64,000 nt of DNA from G963669295 sp963669295 (lineage in GTDB: Bacteria; Bacteroidota; Bacteroidia; Flavobacteriales_D; CALLUQ01): the NCBI GenBank assembly GCA_963669295.1, contig OY769938.1, positions 3,534,001-3,598,000 on the forward strand, given 5' to 3'. Below are positions 8,239 through 16,817 of this stretch, in pieces. How positions within the stretch are numbered: the stretch's first letter is position 1; each line of letters starts with the position of its first letter. The notes beneath the pieces were generated by a model, which was given only the letters and a program-made list of their open reading frames with translations, made no database searches and was not told where the DNA came from. A program made the position numbers and the translations under genes.

Positions 8239-9528
8239 CTAACGCACCACGGTAACGTGGCCATGTTGAGTAACGATGGCCTCATTAAAGCGATTGCTGT
8301 AGTGAACTACATAGGCATAAACGCCTGGCGGTACTGCCTTGTTTTGATAGGTGCCATCCCATCCATGATCAGGAACATCGGAAGTGAACAATAAGTTGCC
8401 CCACCGGTCGAATACCATTAACTGGTAATGGTTAAATAAACAGTCGAAAAGGGGAGTGAAATGATCGTTGTAGCCATCGTTGTTGGGGGTAAATGCATTG
8501 GGAAGGTATACGTAGCATTCGCACACTTCATCTTGCACATACAAGGTGTCGGAAACAGTGCCACAACGGTGGGCAACCGTTACATGGTACTGTCCGCCCG
8601 TGTGTACCTGAAAGGTACTACTGGTAGTACCATCTTGCCATAAATAGGTGGCGTTGGGTGCGCTTGCGTTCAGCAATAAGTATTGTCCCTGGCACAGGGT
8701 AGTATCGTGGCCCAAATCAACAGTGGGCAGCGTAGCATAATCCAACACAATAGTGTCGCTAGCAATACAGCCATTGTCGTTTACCGTAACCCAATAGGTG
8801 CCTGCACCGCTTGCCAAAAAGGTAGAGTTGGTAGAGCCATCCTGCCACAAGTAGGTAGCACCAGGAGTGGTAGCATCCAACAACAAGGTAGCTCCGCTGC
8901 ATAAGGTGGTGTCGTTACCCAGGTGGATGTTGCAATGTTGCAATTCAAAATGATCTACTTGTGTCCAGTCGCCTCCGTTGTTTGCTCCATTGCATCGTAC
9001 GGTAAGGTACATGGCATTGGTGGGGGCTACAAAAGTGGCGGTGCGTTGTGTCCAGCCTACATTTTGAACCGGCACGGGGGCTGTATATACCGAAGTGCCA
9101 AACAGGTCATTGCTATTAGAAACGCCAATTTCTATGGGTTGCCCTTGAGGGAAGTCTGAACAGGTACGATCGTAAAAGGTAAGGGTATAGCTGTTGCCAG
9201 CAACAAGTGGTGCAGAAAGCTCCAACGAAAAGGCATCGGTACCTCCACCTGTAAGGGCCACAAACCAGTCGCCACTTTGTGCAAAACCGCACATATTACC
9301 CACATCAATAATGTCTAAATTGCCACCACCAGGGCCGCCACCGTTCCAGTCGCCAAAGCCAGTAGAGTTGGCCATATAGCTGTTGTAATCGGAGTTCAAC
9401 AGATTGATCTGCGTGCTGCCCGCAGTGTTAATTTCAAAATCACCATTGAGAATGGTTTGTCCAATGGCAGGATGTAATGTTAGCAGAGCGTTAGTTCCTA
9501 GTATTAATAATAATGTTCGGAACATCAC
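8239..9528 (-). CDS. T9SS type B (CHU_C / gliding-motility-associated C-terminal) secreted protein (429 aa)
   Basis: A signal peptide (residues 1-23, ending TLHPAIGQ) is followed by a jelly-roll-like domain of about 175 residues with SGDWFVALTGGGTDAF and SYTLTFYDRTC motifs, resembling carbohydrate-binding or anchor-type modules. Next come two tandem Ig/PKD-like repeats, each with LG-x-DTTLC, then ATYLWQDG and STF. The C-terminus is the CHU_C domain: YLPNAFTPNNDGYNDHF, then FDRWGNLLF and GWDGTYQNKAVPPGVYAYVV. It is secreted by the type IX system and probably displayed on the cell surface. Binding target unknown. It stands alone and converges on the zinc-motif gene. Confidence 0.88.
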   Translation of the reverse strand: MMFRTLLLILGTNALLTLHPAIGQTILNGDFEINTAGSTQINLLNSDYNSYMANSTGFGDWNGGGPGGGNLDIIDVGNMCGFAQSGDWFVALTGGGTDAFSLELSAPLVAGNSYTLTFYDRTCSDFPQGQPIEIGVSNSNDLFGTSVYTAPVPVQNVGWTQRTATFVAPTNAMYLTVRCNGANNGGDWTQVDHFELQHCNIHLGNDTTLCSGATLLLDATTPGATYLWQDGSTNSTFLASGAGTYWVTVNDNGCIASDTIVLDYATLPTVDLGHDTTLCQGQYLLLNASAPNATYLWQDGTTSSTFQVHTGGQYHVTVAHRCGTVSDTLYVQDEVCECYVYLPNAFTPNNDGYNDHFTPLFDCLFNHYQLMVFDRWGNLLFTSDVPDHGWDGTYQNKAVPPGVYAYVVHYSNRFNEAIVTQHGHVTVVR

Positions 9529-9635
9529 GAGTAATGTTTAGCGTTATATGAATAAGACGGCCGTAAAAATAAAGGTTGCTTAATAAAGCGCAATTTTAAA
9601 CAAAGAGCATGCTGATCGCAGTGCGGTAACACCTA

Positions 9636-10628
9636 TCAATACCGCCCTTTTAAGATGCAGTGCAGCTGATTGTTCCACGAAATAAAAGGGTTAATGCCCA
9701 ACCGTTCGCGCATGGTAGGGTCTTGTTGATCCTGGGGGTAATGGAACTCCACCGCCAATTGCCGGGTAAACCCAATGCTTGTAGCATGCTTCGCCAATGC
9801 GCGGGTGTATGAGCCGTTGGGCCAGGCCAGTGCCGTAACCGGTTGTTCAATCACTTGCTCAAGAAATTGCTTCACCTGCTGCAACTCTTCACACGCCATA
9901 AAATGATCGATTTGACCAAGGTTGGTATGGAAATAACCATGTGCCCCCACCGTAGCCCAGGGCGATTGTGCCAATTGATGAATTTCTTCCACCGTCATTT
10001 GCTGCCAATAATCGCTTAAAGCTTCATCATTTTTCCACCGCATGGTGTAAGGAAAGGCATCGCGCATTTTAAGGTGGTACACCACATCTTCGGCATTGCA
10101 TCGTGCTTTGAGTGTTTGGCCGTTAGCAGCATATTCGCCTTTGCTATTTTTGCGATACACCTCCTTATCGATGGTGATGTCATCATTAATTTCGGCAGTA
10201 GAAAGGTCTAAAAAGTCGGGCCACAACACATCATACCCTGCATCGCGAATGCCAGTAACAAAAAAGGTGGCTGGCACTTCGTATTGCTCTAAAAGAGGAA
10301 GCACATACTTGTAATTGTTGGCATAGCCATCGTCGAAAGTAAGGGCTACCGTTAATCGGTCAGAAGCAAAATTTCCCAGGTAGTATTCTTCCAGCGATAC
10401 AACATTGAAATGTTGCTTGAAATAGGCAATTTGTTGTTCCAAATAGGCAACACTAATAAAGCGGGTGTTTAAATCTGTTCGGCCGGTGGTATCAATGCCA
10501 TGATAAATTAAAATGCGTCCGCCACCACGATTGCGGTGCAGTCCTTTTCCCATACCAAGGGCAAACAACATGTCGTTGATTTTCCAACTCAACCGCTGCC
10601 TTATTTTTTTGCTTGTGGTGTATTGCAT
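9636..10628 (-). CDS. polysaccharide deacetylase (NodB homology domain), 330 aa
   Basis: The CE4/NodB core is clear: VALTFDDGYANNYKY carries the paired catalytic and metal aspartates, VPATFFVTG is the following strand, and the histidine region is VGAHGYFHTNLG. WPNGSYTRALAK corresponds to the motif-4 region. The enzyme removes N- or O-acetyl groups from a polysaccharide or lipid-linked glycan. No clear signal peptide is visible, so it may act in the cytoplasm or at the membrane. It is the last gene of a tightly spaced operon (3 bp from the SGNH gene), which suggests it trims acetyl groups from the polysaccharide made by that operon. Confidence 0.88.
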   Translation of the reverse strand: MQYTTSKKIRQRLSWKINDMLFALGMGKGLHRNRGGGRILIYHGIDTTGRTDLNTRFISVAYLEQQIAYFKQHFNVVSLEEYYLGNFASDRLTVALTFDDGYANNYKYVLPLLEQYEVPATFFVTGIRDAGYDVLWPDFLDLSTAEINDDITIDKEVYRKNSKGEYAANGQTLKARCNAEDVVYHLKMRDAFPYTMRWKNDEALSDYWQQMTVEEIHQLAQSPWATVGAHGYFHTNLGQIDHFMACEELQQVKQFLEQVIEQPVTALAWPNGSYTRALAKHATSIGFTRQLAVEFHYPQDQQDPTMRERLGINPFISWNNQLHCILKGRY

Positions 10629-10631
10629 CCG

Positions 10632-11648
10632 TTAGCGTGTTATGCGTTGCAACAACAACCTACCAATAGTAGCATTGCCATTGGCGTTGAGGTGAGGATC
10701 GTTGGCATAATATTGCCGTTGCCCTTCCCGGTCTGCTGCACGCAAGGCCACTAAGGTATTGATTATTTCAACCTGTGGGCGATCACTGTAATGTTCGGCC
10801 AATTCTTTTACCATCGGGTAGTTGGTGGTGCGATAAATACCTGGAGCACTAAAAATGGCACGCATCTCCACATAATGCTGGTAATAATAATCGTTTACCT
10901 GAGCGCAATGAGGAATCACCGGAATCAATACCTTACAAGAATCAGGCAGGTGCTCCAGCATAGCATCCAACCGCTTTAGGAGTACCTCAAAATCTTCGCG
11001 CCTACCGTTAACTAAAAAGGCGGAGTTTTCATACACCTGCCCTTCGGCCTTGATGTAAAGTTTGGTGCGTTGCGCATAGCGGTCGATGTTAAACGTATCG
11101 GTTAGTGTAGGAGAAACATCGGCCACATCGTCGCCTACATTTGCACTGAATTGCCCCATCCTGTAATTGAGAAAACTCAAGGAGCGAAATTGATCGCTCA
11201 ATGCCCAGTAGCAGTTGCGCAAGAACCCTACTTCCCCCCAGTTGGTAGGCTTACTAATATCGATTAAATCGTTGCCCACATACATTTGGTAAATGAATAC
11301 TTCGGGCGTGTAATCGGTTATGCGGCCGGGGGCAATAAGAGAGGCTTCAACAATTCCAGTACCGGGAATGGCTGCGTTCACCACTCCGTATTGTGGCAAG
11401 CTGTCTTTAAGGTGTTTTACATACCCCAGCGGGTGGGCCGAAAAAGAATCGCCCATCACCAAAACAGTACGCTCTTTTTGCAACGTTTCTTTTGTATTCA
11501 AAGCTTCCAGCTCGCTGCTGTAAAAGTCGATGAACTGATAGCGGTATACCCATTCAAACAAGCACAGCGATACAAAAAACAGGACAAGGCAAAAGAAGAG
11601 TTTTTGCCCCCATTTTTTTAAGGTATGGAGTACGCCAGCCTTTTTCAC
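10632..11648 (-). CDS. SGNH/GDSL-family hydrolase or O-acyl-modifying protein (338 aa)
   Basis: A single N-terminal membrane helix (residues about 15-33) anchors a periplasmic SGNH domain. Block I is VLVMGDSFSAHPLG (catalytic Ser), the Gly block is in NAAIPGTG, the Asn block is YQMYVGNDLIDI, and the Asp/His pair is NDPHLNANG near the C-terminus. In polysaccharide operons such proteins add or remove O-acetyl groups. It lies 1-3 bp from both neighbours, so translation is probably coupled. Whether it is esterase or transferase cannot be decided from sequence. Confidence 0.8.
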   Translation of the reverse strand: MKKAGVLHTLKKWGQKLFFCLVLFFVSLCLFEWVYRYQFIDFYSSELEALNTKETLQKERTVLVMGDSFSAHPLGYVKHLKDSLPQYGVVNAAIPGTGIVEASLIAPGRITDYTPEVFIYQMYVGNDLIDISKPTNWGEVGFLRNCYWALSDQFRSLSFLNYRMGQFSANVGDDVADVSPTLTDTFNIDRYAQRTKLYIKAEGQVYENSAFLVNGRREDFEVLLKRLDAMLEHLPDSCKVLIPVIPHCAQVNDYYYQHYVEMRAIFSAPGIYRTTNYPMVKELAEHYSDRPQVEIINTLVALRAADREGQRQYYANDPHLNANGNATIGRLLLQRITR

Positions 11649-11649
11649 A

Positions 11650-13062
11650 TTACGAAAGTTTGGGGGAAGGCTTCAGGGTTTCGATGATGAATTTTTCTAC
11701 CGGAAATTTGTAGTAGTCTTTTTTGCAGCGCCATTGTGCCAGCTTTTGTACCGGGAGGGCAAACCAGCGGGGCTTTGCCCAGGCTACTTTGTTGTAAAAC
11801 TTAAACAGTTCAATGAATTGAAATTTTTCGTCACTCACCCAGGGACCAGACGAGCCGATGTAGTCGAACTCTCCCCATTCTTCAATGGTTTGCGGCAGTT
11901 GGTAGCCGTTGGCGGTTACTTCTTGCGTAATTTGCGAACCGGGGTAGGGCTTGAAGTAAAAAATGGGAGTAGTAAAGTTGGGGTCCATAGCACTCAACTC
12001 TTTCACCATATTTACCGTAGCGCGAATGCTTTCGTCGGTTTCTTTTGGGAACCCTACAATGAATGGGAAAATCACAGCAATGCCATGCCGTTTGCACCGT
12101 TCGGCACATTCGTAAACATATTCTATCTTAATGTCTTTCCGCAGCCAGTCCATCATTTCTTGCGACCCCGATTCTACACCAATCAGTACCCTGCGCAACC
12201 CCGATTGTGCACACAGCTTAAAATCTTCTTCGCTCAACCGATGTCCCTGGTCGGCACGCATGGTGCCTGCCCAACTGGCATTGATGTTCCGGTCAATGAA
12301 TTGTTGGGCAATGCCAATCACCCTTTTGCGATAGGTAAAGAAGGTTTCGTCTTGAAAGTTTACATCATCGAACCGGTATTTTTGGTAATGCTGCTCCAGT
12401 TCTTCGCCCATGCGCTCGGGTTCGATGGCCGTGAAGTTGCGGCCAAACACAAACGGATCGGCACAAAAGGTGCAACGAAAATAACAACCCGTAGAAGAGA
12501 TGTAATCGAATTGCCTGCGTCCTTTTAGTTTAAAGTAGGCTTCTACATCAATAAGGTCGTAGTTCATGGCAGGCAGGTCGTTCATATCTTCCAACAGCCT
12601 GCCAGGATTTTTCACCACCTGGCCTTCTTTGCGGTAACAAATGCCTTTCACATCGTTCATCGGTTGCTGGTGGGTAAGGCACGCTACAATTTCTTTGAAC
12701 GTAAGTTCTCCCTGCCCCTGTACGGTAATGTCGATAGAGGCTTCATCTTCCAGCGTTTCGGTGGGGAAGAGAGACGTGTGCCACCCGCCCCAAACAATAG
12801 GGATGGTAGTATGCAACTGCCGCACTGCACGCGTTACTTTCAATGCATCGTGGGTGGGGCTTCCGGTAAGGGCAGTTACCCCAAAGCAAAGGGCATCGTT
12901 GAGGTGTTGTTGTATTTCCGGCAAAGGGTCGGCATGCAAGCGCCCATCGATGATGATGACTTCATATTGTTTGGGGTCGAGGGATGACCCGATGGCTACC
13001 AGCGCCAAAGGCATGTCGAAAAACACTGCTTTTGGATTGTACAATATGATCTTGTGCCGCAT
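11650..13062 (-). CDS. B12-binding-domain radical SAM protein (470 aa)
   Basis: The N-terminal 130 residues form a Rossmann-like cobalamin-binding domain: IILYNPKAVFFDMPLAL, then GVTALTGSPTHDALK and IVWGGWHTSLFP. The radical SAM domain has its cluster cysteines in STGCYFRCTFCADPF (CxxxCxxC), followed by the DDVNFQDETFF strand and GVESGSQEMM. The overall layout is that of the large family that includes methyltransferases and ring-rearranging enzymes. Inside an exopolysaccharide operon it may methylate or rearrange a sugar or the lipid carrier; that is inferred. The cobalamin domain lacks an obvious DxHxxG, as in many members. Confidence 0.88.
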   Translation of the reverse strand: MRHKIILYNPKAVFFDMPLALVAIGSSLDPKQYEVIIIDGRLHADPLPEIQQHLNDALCFGVTALTGSPTHDALKVTRAVRQLHTTIPIVWGGWHTSLFPTETLEDEASIDITVQGQGELTFKEIVACLTHQQPMNDVKGICYRKEGQVVKNPGRLLEDMNDLPAMNYDLIDVEAYFKLKGRRQFDYISSTGCYFRCTFCADPFVFGRNFTAIEPERMGEELEQHYQKYRFDDVNFQDETFFTYRKRVIGIAQQFIDRNINASWAGTMRADQGHRLSEEDFKLCAQSGLRRVLIGVESGSQEMMDWLRKDIKIEYVYECAERCKRHGIAVIFPFIVGFPKETDESIRATVNMVKELSAMDPNFTTPIFYFKPYPGSQITQEVTANGYQLPQTIEEWGEFDYIGSSGPWVSDEKFQFIELFKFYNKVAWAKPRWFALPVQKLAQWRCKKDYYKFPVEKFIIETLKPSPKLS

Positions 13063-13075
13063 GGCTTAAAAATAG

Positions 13076-14539
13076 TTAATCTTTTATTGCTTTTCGAGGA
13101 ATGTGGTGTACTTCTAACGCTACCAACACCGCCATACTACCAAATACCAGGATGGCCATCTTGTCTTGGTCGATGAAGGAGTTGACCAGCCCGTGCAAGA
13201 AAAAGGTAGCCAGCCCTAAAAAGGCAGCCAGCCCCAGCTTGCGTGTTATACGGTCGCGTGCCCGGTATATAACACGAAACCCAGTAGCAAAAGTGGCCAG
13301 AATTAGCAAGCAAAAACTAACCAGTCCCGGCAGCCCAGCCTCCGAAAGGTAAGTGAGGTACTCCGAATGGGCATTGCCCTTATTGCCATGAAAAGTACTG
13401 ATATAGGTAGTGCTGTATACCGTTTGAAACTGCCCGTATTCAAATTGGTAAGTGCCCGGGCCAAAGCCAGTAATGGGGCGTTCCTCAAACATACGGATGG
13501 CGCACACCCAACGGTTGATGCGCTCCAGGTTAGAAGCATCGGTTTGGATGTTGGTGACCGATTGAAAGTGTTCGCCAAAATTGCCTCTGTTGCTCAATGC
13601 TTCATTTTGCTTCACAGAATCGAGCAACTGATCGCTAAAGAAATACACGCCACCACTGAGCACGGCAAGGATGCCAATTAACCCCCATAACTTGATGTGG
13701 GCACGAATGAGCCAGTAAAACAATACGATGGCCATTAAGCTCAACCATGCAGCACGTGAGTAAGAAAATATTTCACCGATCACCAATAGAGTAAGCAAAA
13801 AACCAAGCAACAGCTTTTGCCCGTTGGTAAACTTAATTTCTTTGAAATTGAAGAAGCGAATGAAAAAGAAAGGAATCAAGAAGGCAATGCATGCACCGTA
13901 AATGGTATGGTCGGAATAAAAAGGCGCTGAAATATTGAACGATACTTGCGAGATAAACCCATAACGCGCATGCCCCTTTAAGGTAATCCAAATAACAATG
14001 GCCAATCCTATGGCATAAAGCATAAAGAACCGTGGAATGTTTTTGCGGTCTTTGAACCAGGTGGTAAACAGCAAGTAAAACACCAGGATAAAACAAATGC
14101 GCACAATTACCCGCTTAGCCGAAATATCGGGCATGGTGCTGAAAAAGGAGGCCGCAATGAGCCACAGCGTATCGATCAGTAAGAAAATGGAAATGGGGTG
14201 GGTCAATACCTTTTTATCGATGGTGGGGTTCATCAAGGCCTTCACCAAAAAGATAATGGCAAACAGTCCGATGAGTATTTCTGAAGGAAGGCCTATGGCG
14301 ATGCCAGTACCACCAATTTCCGTTTTCACCGAAAGGGGAATCAATGCAACACACGCAAACAACAATTGCTTTTTGTTGAACAACACCCAGTTAGAAAAAA
14401 GCATCACGGCCGATACTACAAAGCTGGCTAAAATAAGCTCGTACCTGCTGTTGTAAATGGCATAATGGACCACGGCAATAAATGCCAGGATAGCCAGGTA
14501 AGGTACCAGCGGGAAAAGCTTTCCTGCCAGCTGCTTCAT
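13076..14539 (-). CDS. O-antigen ligase / Wzy-like polymerase (487 aa)
   Basis: A polytopic inner-membrane protein with about twelve hydrophobic helices and one long periplasmic loop between about residues 300 and 390. The loop contains RINRWVCAIRMFEERPITGFGPGTYQFEYGQF, quoted here only for its GFGPG turn, then STFHGNKGNAHSEYLTYLSE with the H-S-E-Y pattern typical of the WaaL/Wzy superfamily (Wzy_C). These enzymes polymerise repeat units or ligate glycans from polyprenyl carriers. Its start overlaps the Wzz gene by 4 bp (ATGA), giving translational coupling of the polymerase and its length regulator. Confidence 0.85.
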   Translation of the reverse strand: MKQLAGKLFPLVPYLAILAFIAVVHYAIYNSRYELILASFVVSAVMLFSNWVLFNKKQLLFACVALIPLSVKTEIGGTGIAIGLPSEILIGLFAIIFLVKALMNPTIDKKVLTHPISIFLLIDTLWLIAASFFSTMPDISAKRVIVRICFILVFYLLFTTWFKDRKNIPRFFMLYAIGLAIVIWITLKGHARYGFISQVSFNISAPFYSDHTIYGACIAFLIPFFFIRFFNFKEIKFTNGQKLLLGFLLTLLVIGEIFSYSRAAWLSLMAIVLFYWLIRAHIKLWGLIGILAVLSGGVYFFSDQLLDSVKQNEALSNRGNFGEHFQSVTNIQTDASNLERINRWVCAIRMFEERPITGFGPGTYQFEYGQFQTVYSTTYISTFHGNKGNAHSEYLTYLSEAGLPGLVSFCLLILATFATGFRVIYRARDRITRKLGLAAFLGLATFFLHGLVNSFIDQDKMAILVFGSMAVLVALEVHHIPRKAIKD

Positions 14540-15834
14540 GCTTTTACAATTTGAGCTCTAACGTGTTTAAACTTATCCCACAACACCAAAAAGATAATGG
14601 TAAATACAAAGGTGCTGCTTACTCCAATCAACACATTGAATGTATAAGAAGGAGAGATTTTTTTATACGATGGTTTGGCCCTGTCGATGATGTAAACTCC
14701 CGGAAATGGGCTGTCGTATTTCTTCTTGGCCTCTTCGTAGTTGCGCTTCATTTCATTCAGCCGTGCCTGTTCGTATTCGTAAATGTCGATCAAACGATTC
14801 AAACGAATACTACTTACCTCCGACTCATAAGAATTGAGTAATGTTTCGTGCTCTACCTGCAAACTGCTGAGCTGCAATGTGGCGTTTTCAAGTTGCTGGT
14901 TGATGTTGCTGTAGCTTTGCTGCAAGACGCCCAGTCGGTTCAACTCTTTCTCGCAATATTCTGCATTCAAGCGGGCACCATCAATCCTGGCCTTTAGGTT
15001 CACCATTAAGGTGTCGGTGGTTTTAAAGGTTTCTTTAAGGGTGTTGTACTTGCCTTCTTGCTCAATCACAAACGCGTTCGAGTTCGAGTATTTTTGATTG
15101 AGCATCTCAATTTCTGCCCCCAGGTTGTAAAAGCTATTTTCTTTGCGCATGCCACTCAATTGACGTTGGTATTCGGACACAATGCTTTGCTTGTGCTTTA
15201 TACGCTGATACAACAACGAAGCCGATTCGCTGGTATTGGCACTGCGCAACTGGTAAATGCTATCCACCAATTGATCGACATAGGTTTGCTTATTGAAGTA
15301 TTCTTCTTCAATGGTAACAAGAGCCTGGTACGAGTTTTCTTCAAAAATGCGTTCGCGCAGCCCATCCAAAATATCGATGATGGAGTTGGCGATGCTGGCC
15401 GAGAGCTTGGGCTGTTTGGTGGTAACGGCAATTACTACCGACATGTACTTGGTGCGGTAAAAAGAAACATCTCTGATGAAACGAATATCAAGCTGATGCT
15501 TCCAATCCAGTCGGGTGGTATCTACCTCGTAATATGCAATGAGGTCGTACAACTCTACAATGCTATCACGCATCAATTCCGACTCCAACAATTGCATCAA
15601 ACGGTCTGCATCCAGGTCGTAACCAAACTGTGGGTTATCGAGTATTGCAGCCGAAGAATTGGTATTGGTAGGAAAAATGATGGCGAAAGAATAAAACCTG
15701 GGCGACATCAATGAAGTCACCAAAATAGAGAGCCCTAGCGACAATATGATGGCACCAATTACAATGCCTTTCTTCTTGTAAAGCAGTCGCAAAAATTCTA
15801 CCGTACTGGCCTTCTCATTCTCAAATACTTCCAT
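14536..15834 (-). CDS. Wzz/GumC-type polysaccharide chain-length regulator (432 aa)
   Basis: Typical polysaccharide co-polymerase: transmembrane helix 1 at about residues 27-47 (IVIGAIILSLGLSILVTSL), a periplasmic domain of about 340 residues with two long coiled-coil stretches, then the proline-rich IDRAKPSYKKISPSYTF and transmembrane helix 2. There is no C-terminal tyrosine-kinase domain. It controls chain length by binding the Wzy polymerase. As the first gene of the five-gene operon it is the likely point of transcription control; the roughly 55-bp AT-rich gap before it could hold the promoter. Confidence 0.88.
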   Translation of the reverse strand: MEVFENEKASTVEFLRLLYKKKGIVIGAIILSLGLSILVTSLMSPRFYSFAIIFPTNTNSSAAILDNPQFGYDLDADRLMQLLESELMRDSIVELYDLIAYYEVDTTRLDWKHQLDIRFIRDVSFYRTKYMSVVIAVTTKQPKLSASIANSIIDILDGLRERIFEENSYQALVTIEEEYFNKQTYVDQLVDSIYQLRSANTSESASLLYQRIKHKQSIVSEYQRQLSGMRKENSFYNLGAEIEMLNQKYSNSNAFVIEQEGKYNTLKETFKTTDTLMVNLKARIDGARLNAEYCEKELNRLGVLQQSYSNINQQLENATLQLSSLQVEHETLLNSYESEVSSIRLNRLIDIYEYEQARLNEMKRNYEEAKKKYDSPFPGVYIIDRAKPSYKKISPSYTFNVLIGVSSTFVFTIIFLVLWDKFKHVRAQIVKA

Positions 15835-15889
15835 AAGGTCGATTGAATTTTATGCTAAAATAATAAAATATGGGTGTGGCGTTGTTTGT

Positions 15890-16747
15890 TCATTCTTTCA
15901 GGGCATGCTCCTCCAACTTTCCCAACCCATCAATGTTGTTGCCATTCAATGCAATCAACCGCAAGTCAACGTTACCATCCTCATCTACCGCCACAAAAAT
16001 AAAGTTGTCGCGTTCTTCACCTCCCATACCACTGGTAATAAGGGTAATGTTGTCGTAGCGGTGGTAAAAGAATTCTCTGCCATTGGCAAACGCCCCTACA
16101 TCACCCGCAAAAAAGTACACGGGGTTGGGCAGGGTATCAAACAAAGGAGCCACCTCCGTTTCGAAGTTGGGTTCAGGGTGTCGGTGCTCTTTTGAGTTGG
16201 GCCAAGCGGTGCGGTACTTGCCATTTTCTTCCCACCACATTACATGGTGCACATACACAAACACATTGCCCCCTTCGGCATATCCGGCCAGCTCTTTTTT
16301 CAACCATTCCAATTGCTCACCAATAATGTTCCAGCCCCCAAGGTTGGAGTTCAATACCAGGTGCAAATCGTTGTTTTTGCGAAAAGAGTAATAAGTAGCC
16401 CCATAGCGCGATTGAAAAAGCTCCTTATGTCCTTCATCGTGATTGCCTACTGCAAAATGCACGGGCACCCCCAGGGCTTTTACATCAGCATCAATCTCAT
16501 CCCAGTTTTTGGCAGTACTTTTGATAACAATATCACCTGTGAAAACACCAAAAGCAAGCGTAGTATCGTTGCGCAAAAAGTTGAATTGTGCTTTAAAAGG
16601 AGGGTGTACCCCCGGGTTATTGACCCCCGGTTTACCATACACATGCCCGGCCACAAAAAAAGCATACGGTGATTGCTTTTCTGTAGTAGGCTGCATGCCA
16701 CATGAAAGGAGCAACGTTAAAAACAACCCTATAACTGTTAGGTGCAT
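15890..16747 (-). CDS. calcineurin-like metallophosphoesterase lipoprotein (285 aa)
   Basis: I chose the start at MHLTVIGLFLTLLLSCG, which gives a short signal peptide with lipobox LLSC; the frame is open for 92 codons upstream but that part overlaps the divergent gene and its leader. Metallophosphoesterase blocks are FGVFTGDIVIKS, HFAVGNHDEGHK, FVYVHHVMWWEE and YFFAGDVGAF. Two usual ligands look altered: the first DxH appears as AGH, and the last GHxH as GDVG. It may therefore bind metals differently. It is probably anchored to the periplasmic side of a membrane. The start is 70 bp from that of the divergent CotH-like gene, so they may share a control region. Confidence 0.8.
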   Translation of the reverse strand: MHLTVIGLFLTLLLSCGMQPTTEKQSPYAFFVAGHVYGKPGVNNPGVHPPFKAQFNFLRNDTTLAFGVFTGDIVIKSTAKNWDEIDADVKALGVPVHFAVGNHDEGHKELFQSRYGATYYSFRKNNDLHLVLNSNLGGWNIIGEQLEWLKKELAGYAEGGNVFVYVHHVMWWEENGKYRTAWPNSKEHRHPEPNFETEVAPLFDTLPNPVYFFAGDVGAFANGREFFYHRYDNITLITSGMGGEERDNFIFVAVDEDGNVDLRLIALNGNNIDGLGKLEEHALKE

Positions 16748-16817
16748 GGCGTCAAAGATATTGAAATCTATCAAGTGCCTTGTTGTGCAAGCAACGAAGA
16801 ATAGTAATTTTACATGC

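Noticed and set aside
9513..9526. GGAACATC next to ATGTTC, resembling an array A unit and forming a palindrome
   Set aside because: It is a single copy formed by the start codons of the T9SS type B gene read in reverse; no period follows.
16443..16817. N-terminal extension of the CotH-like gene
   Set aside because: It lies antisense to the phosphoesterase gene, and a signal peptide begins at the later ATG.
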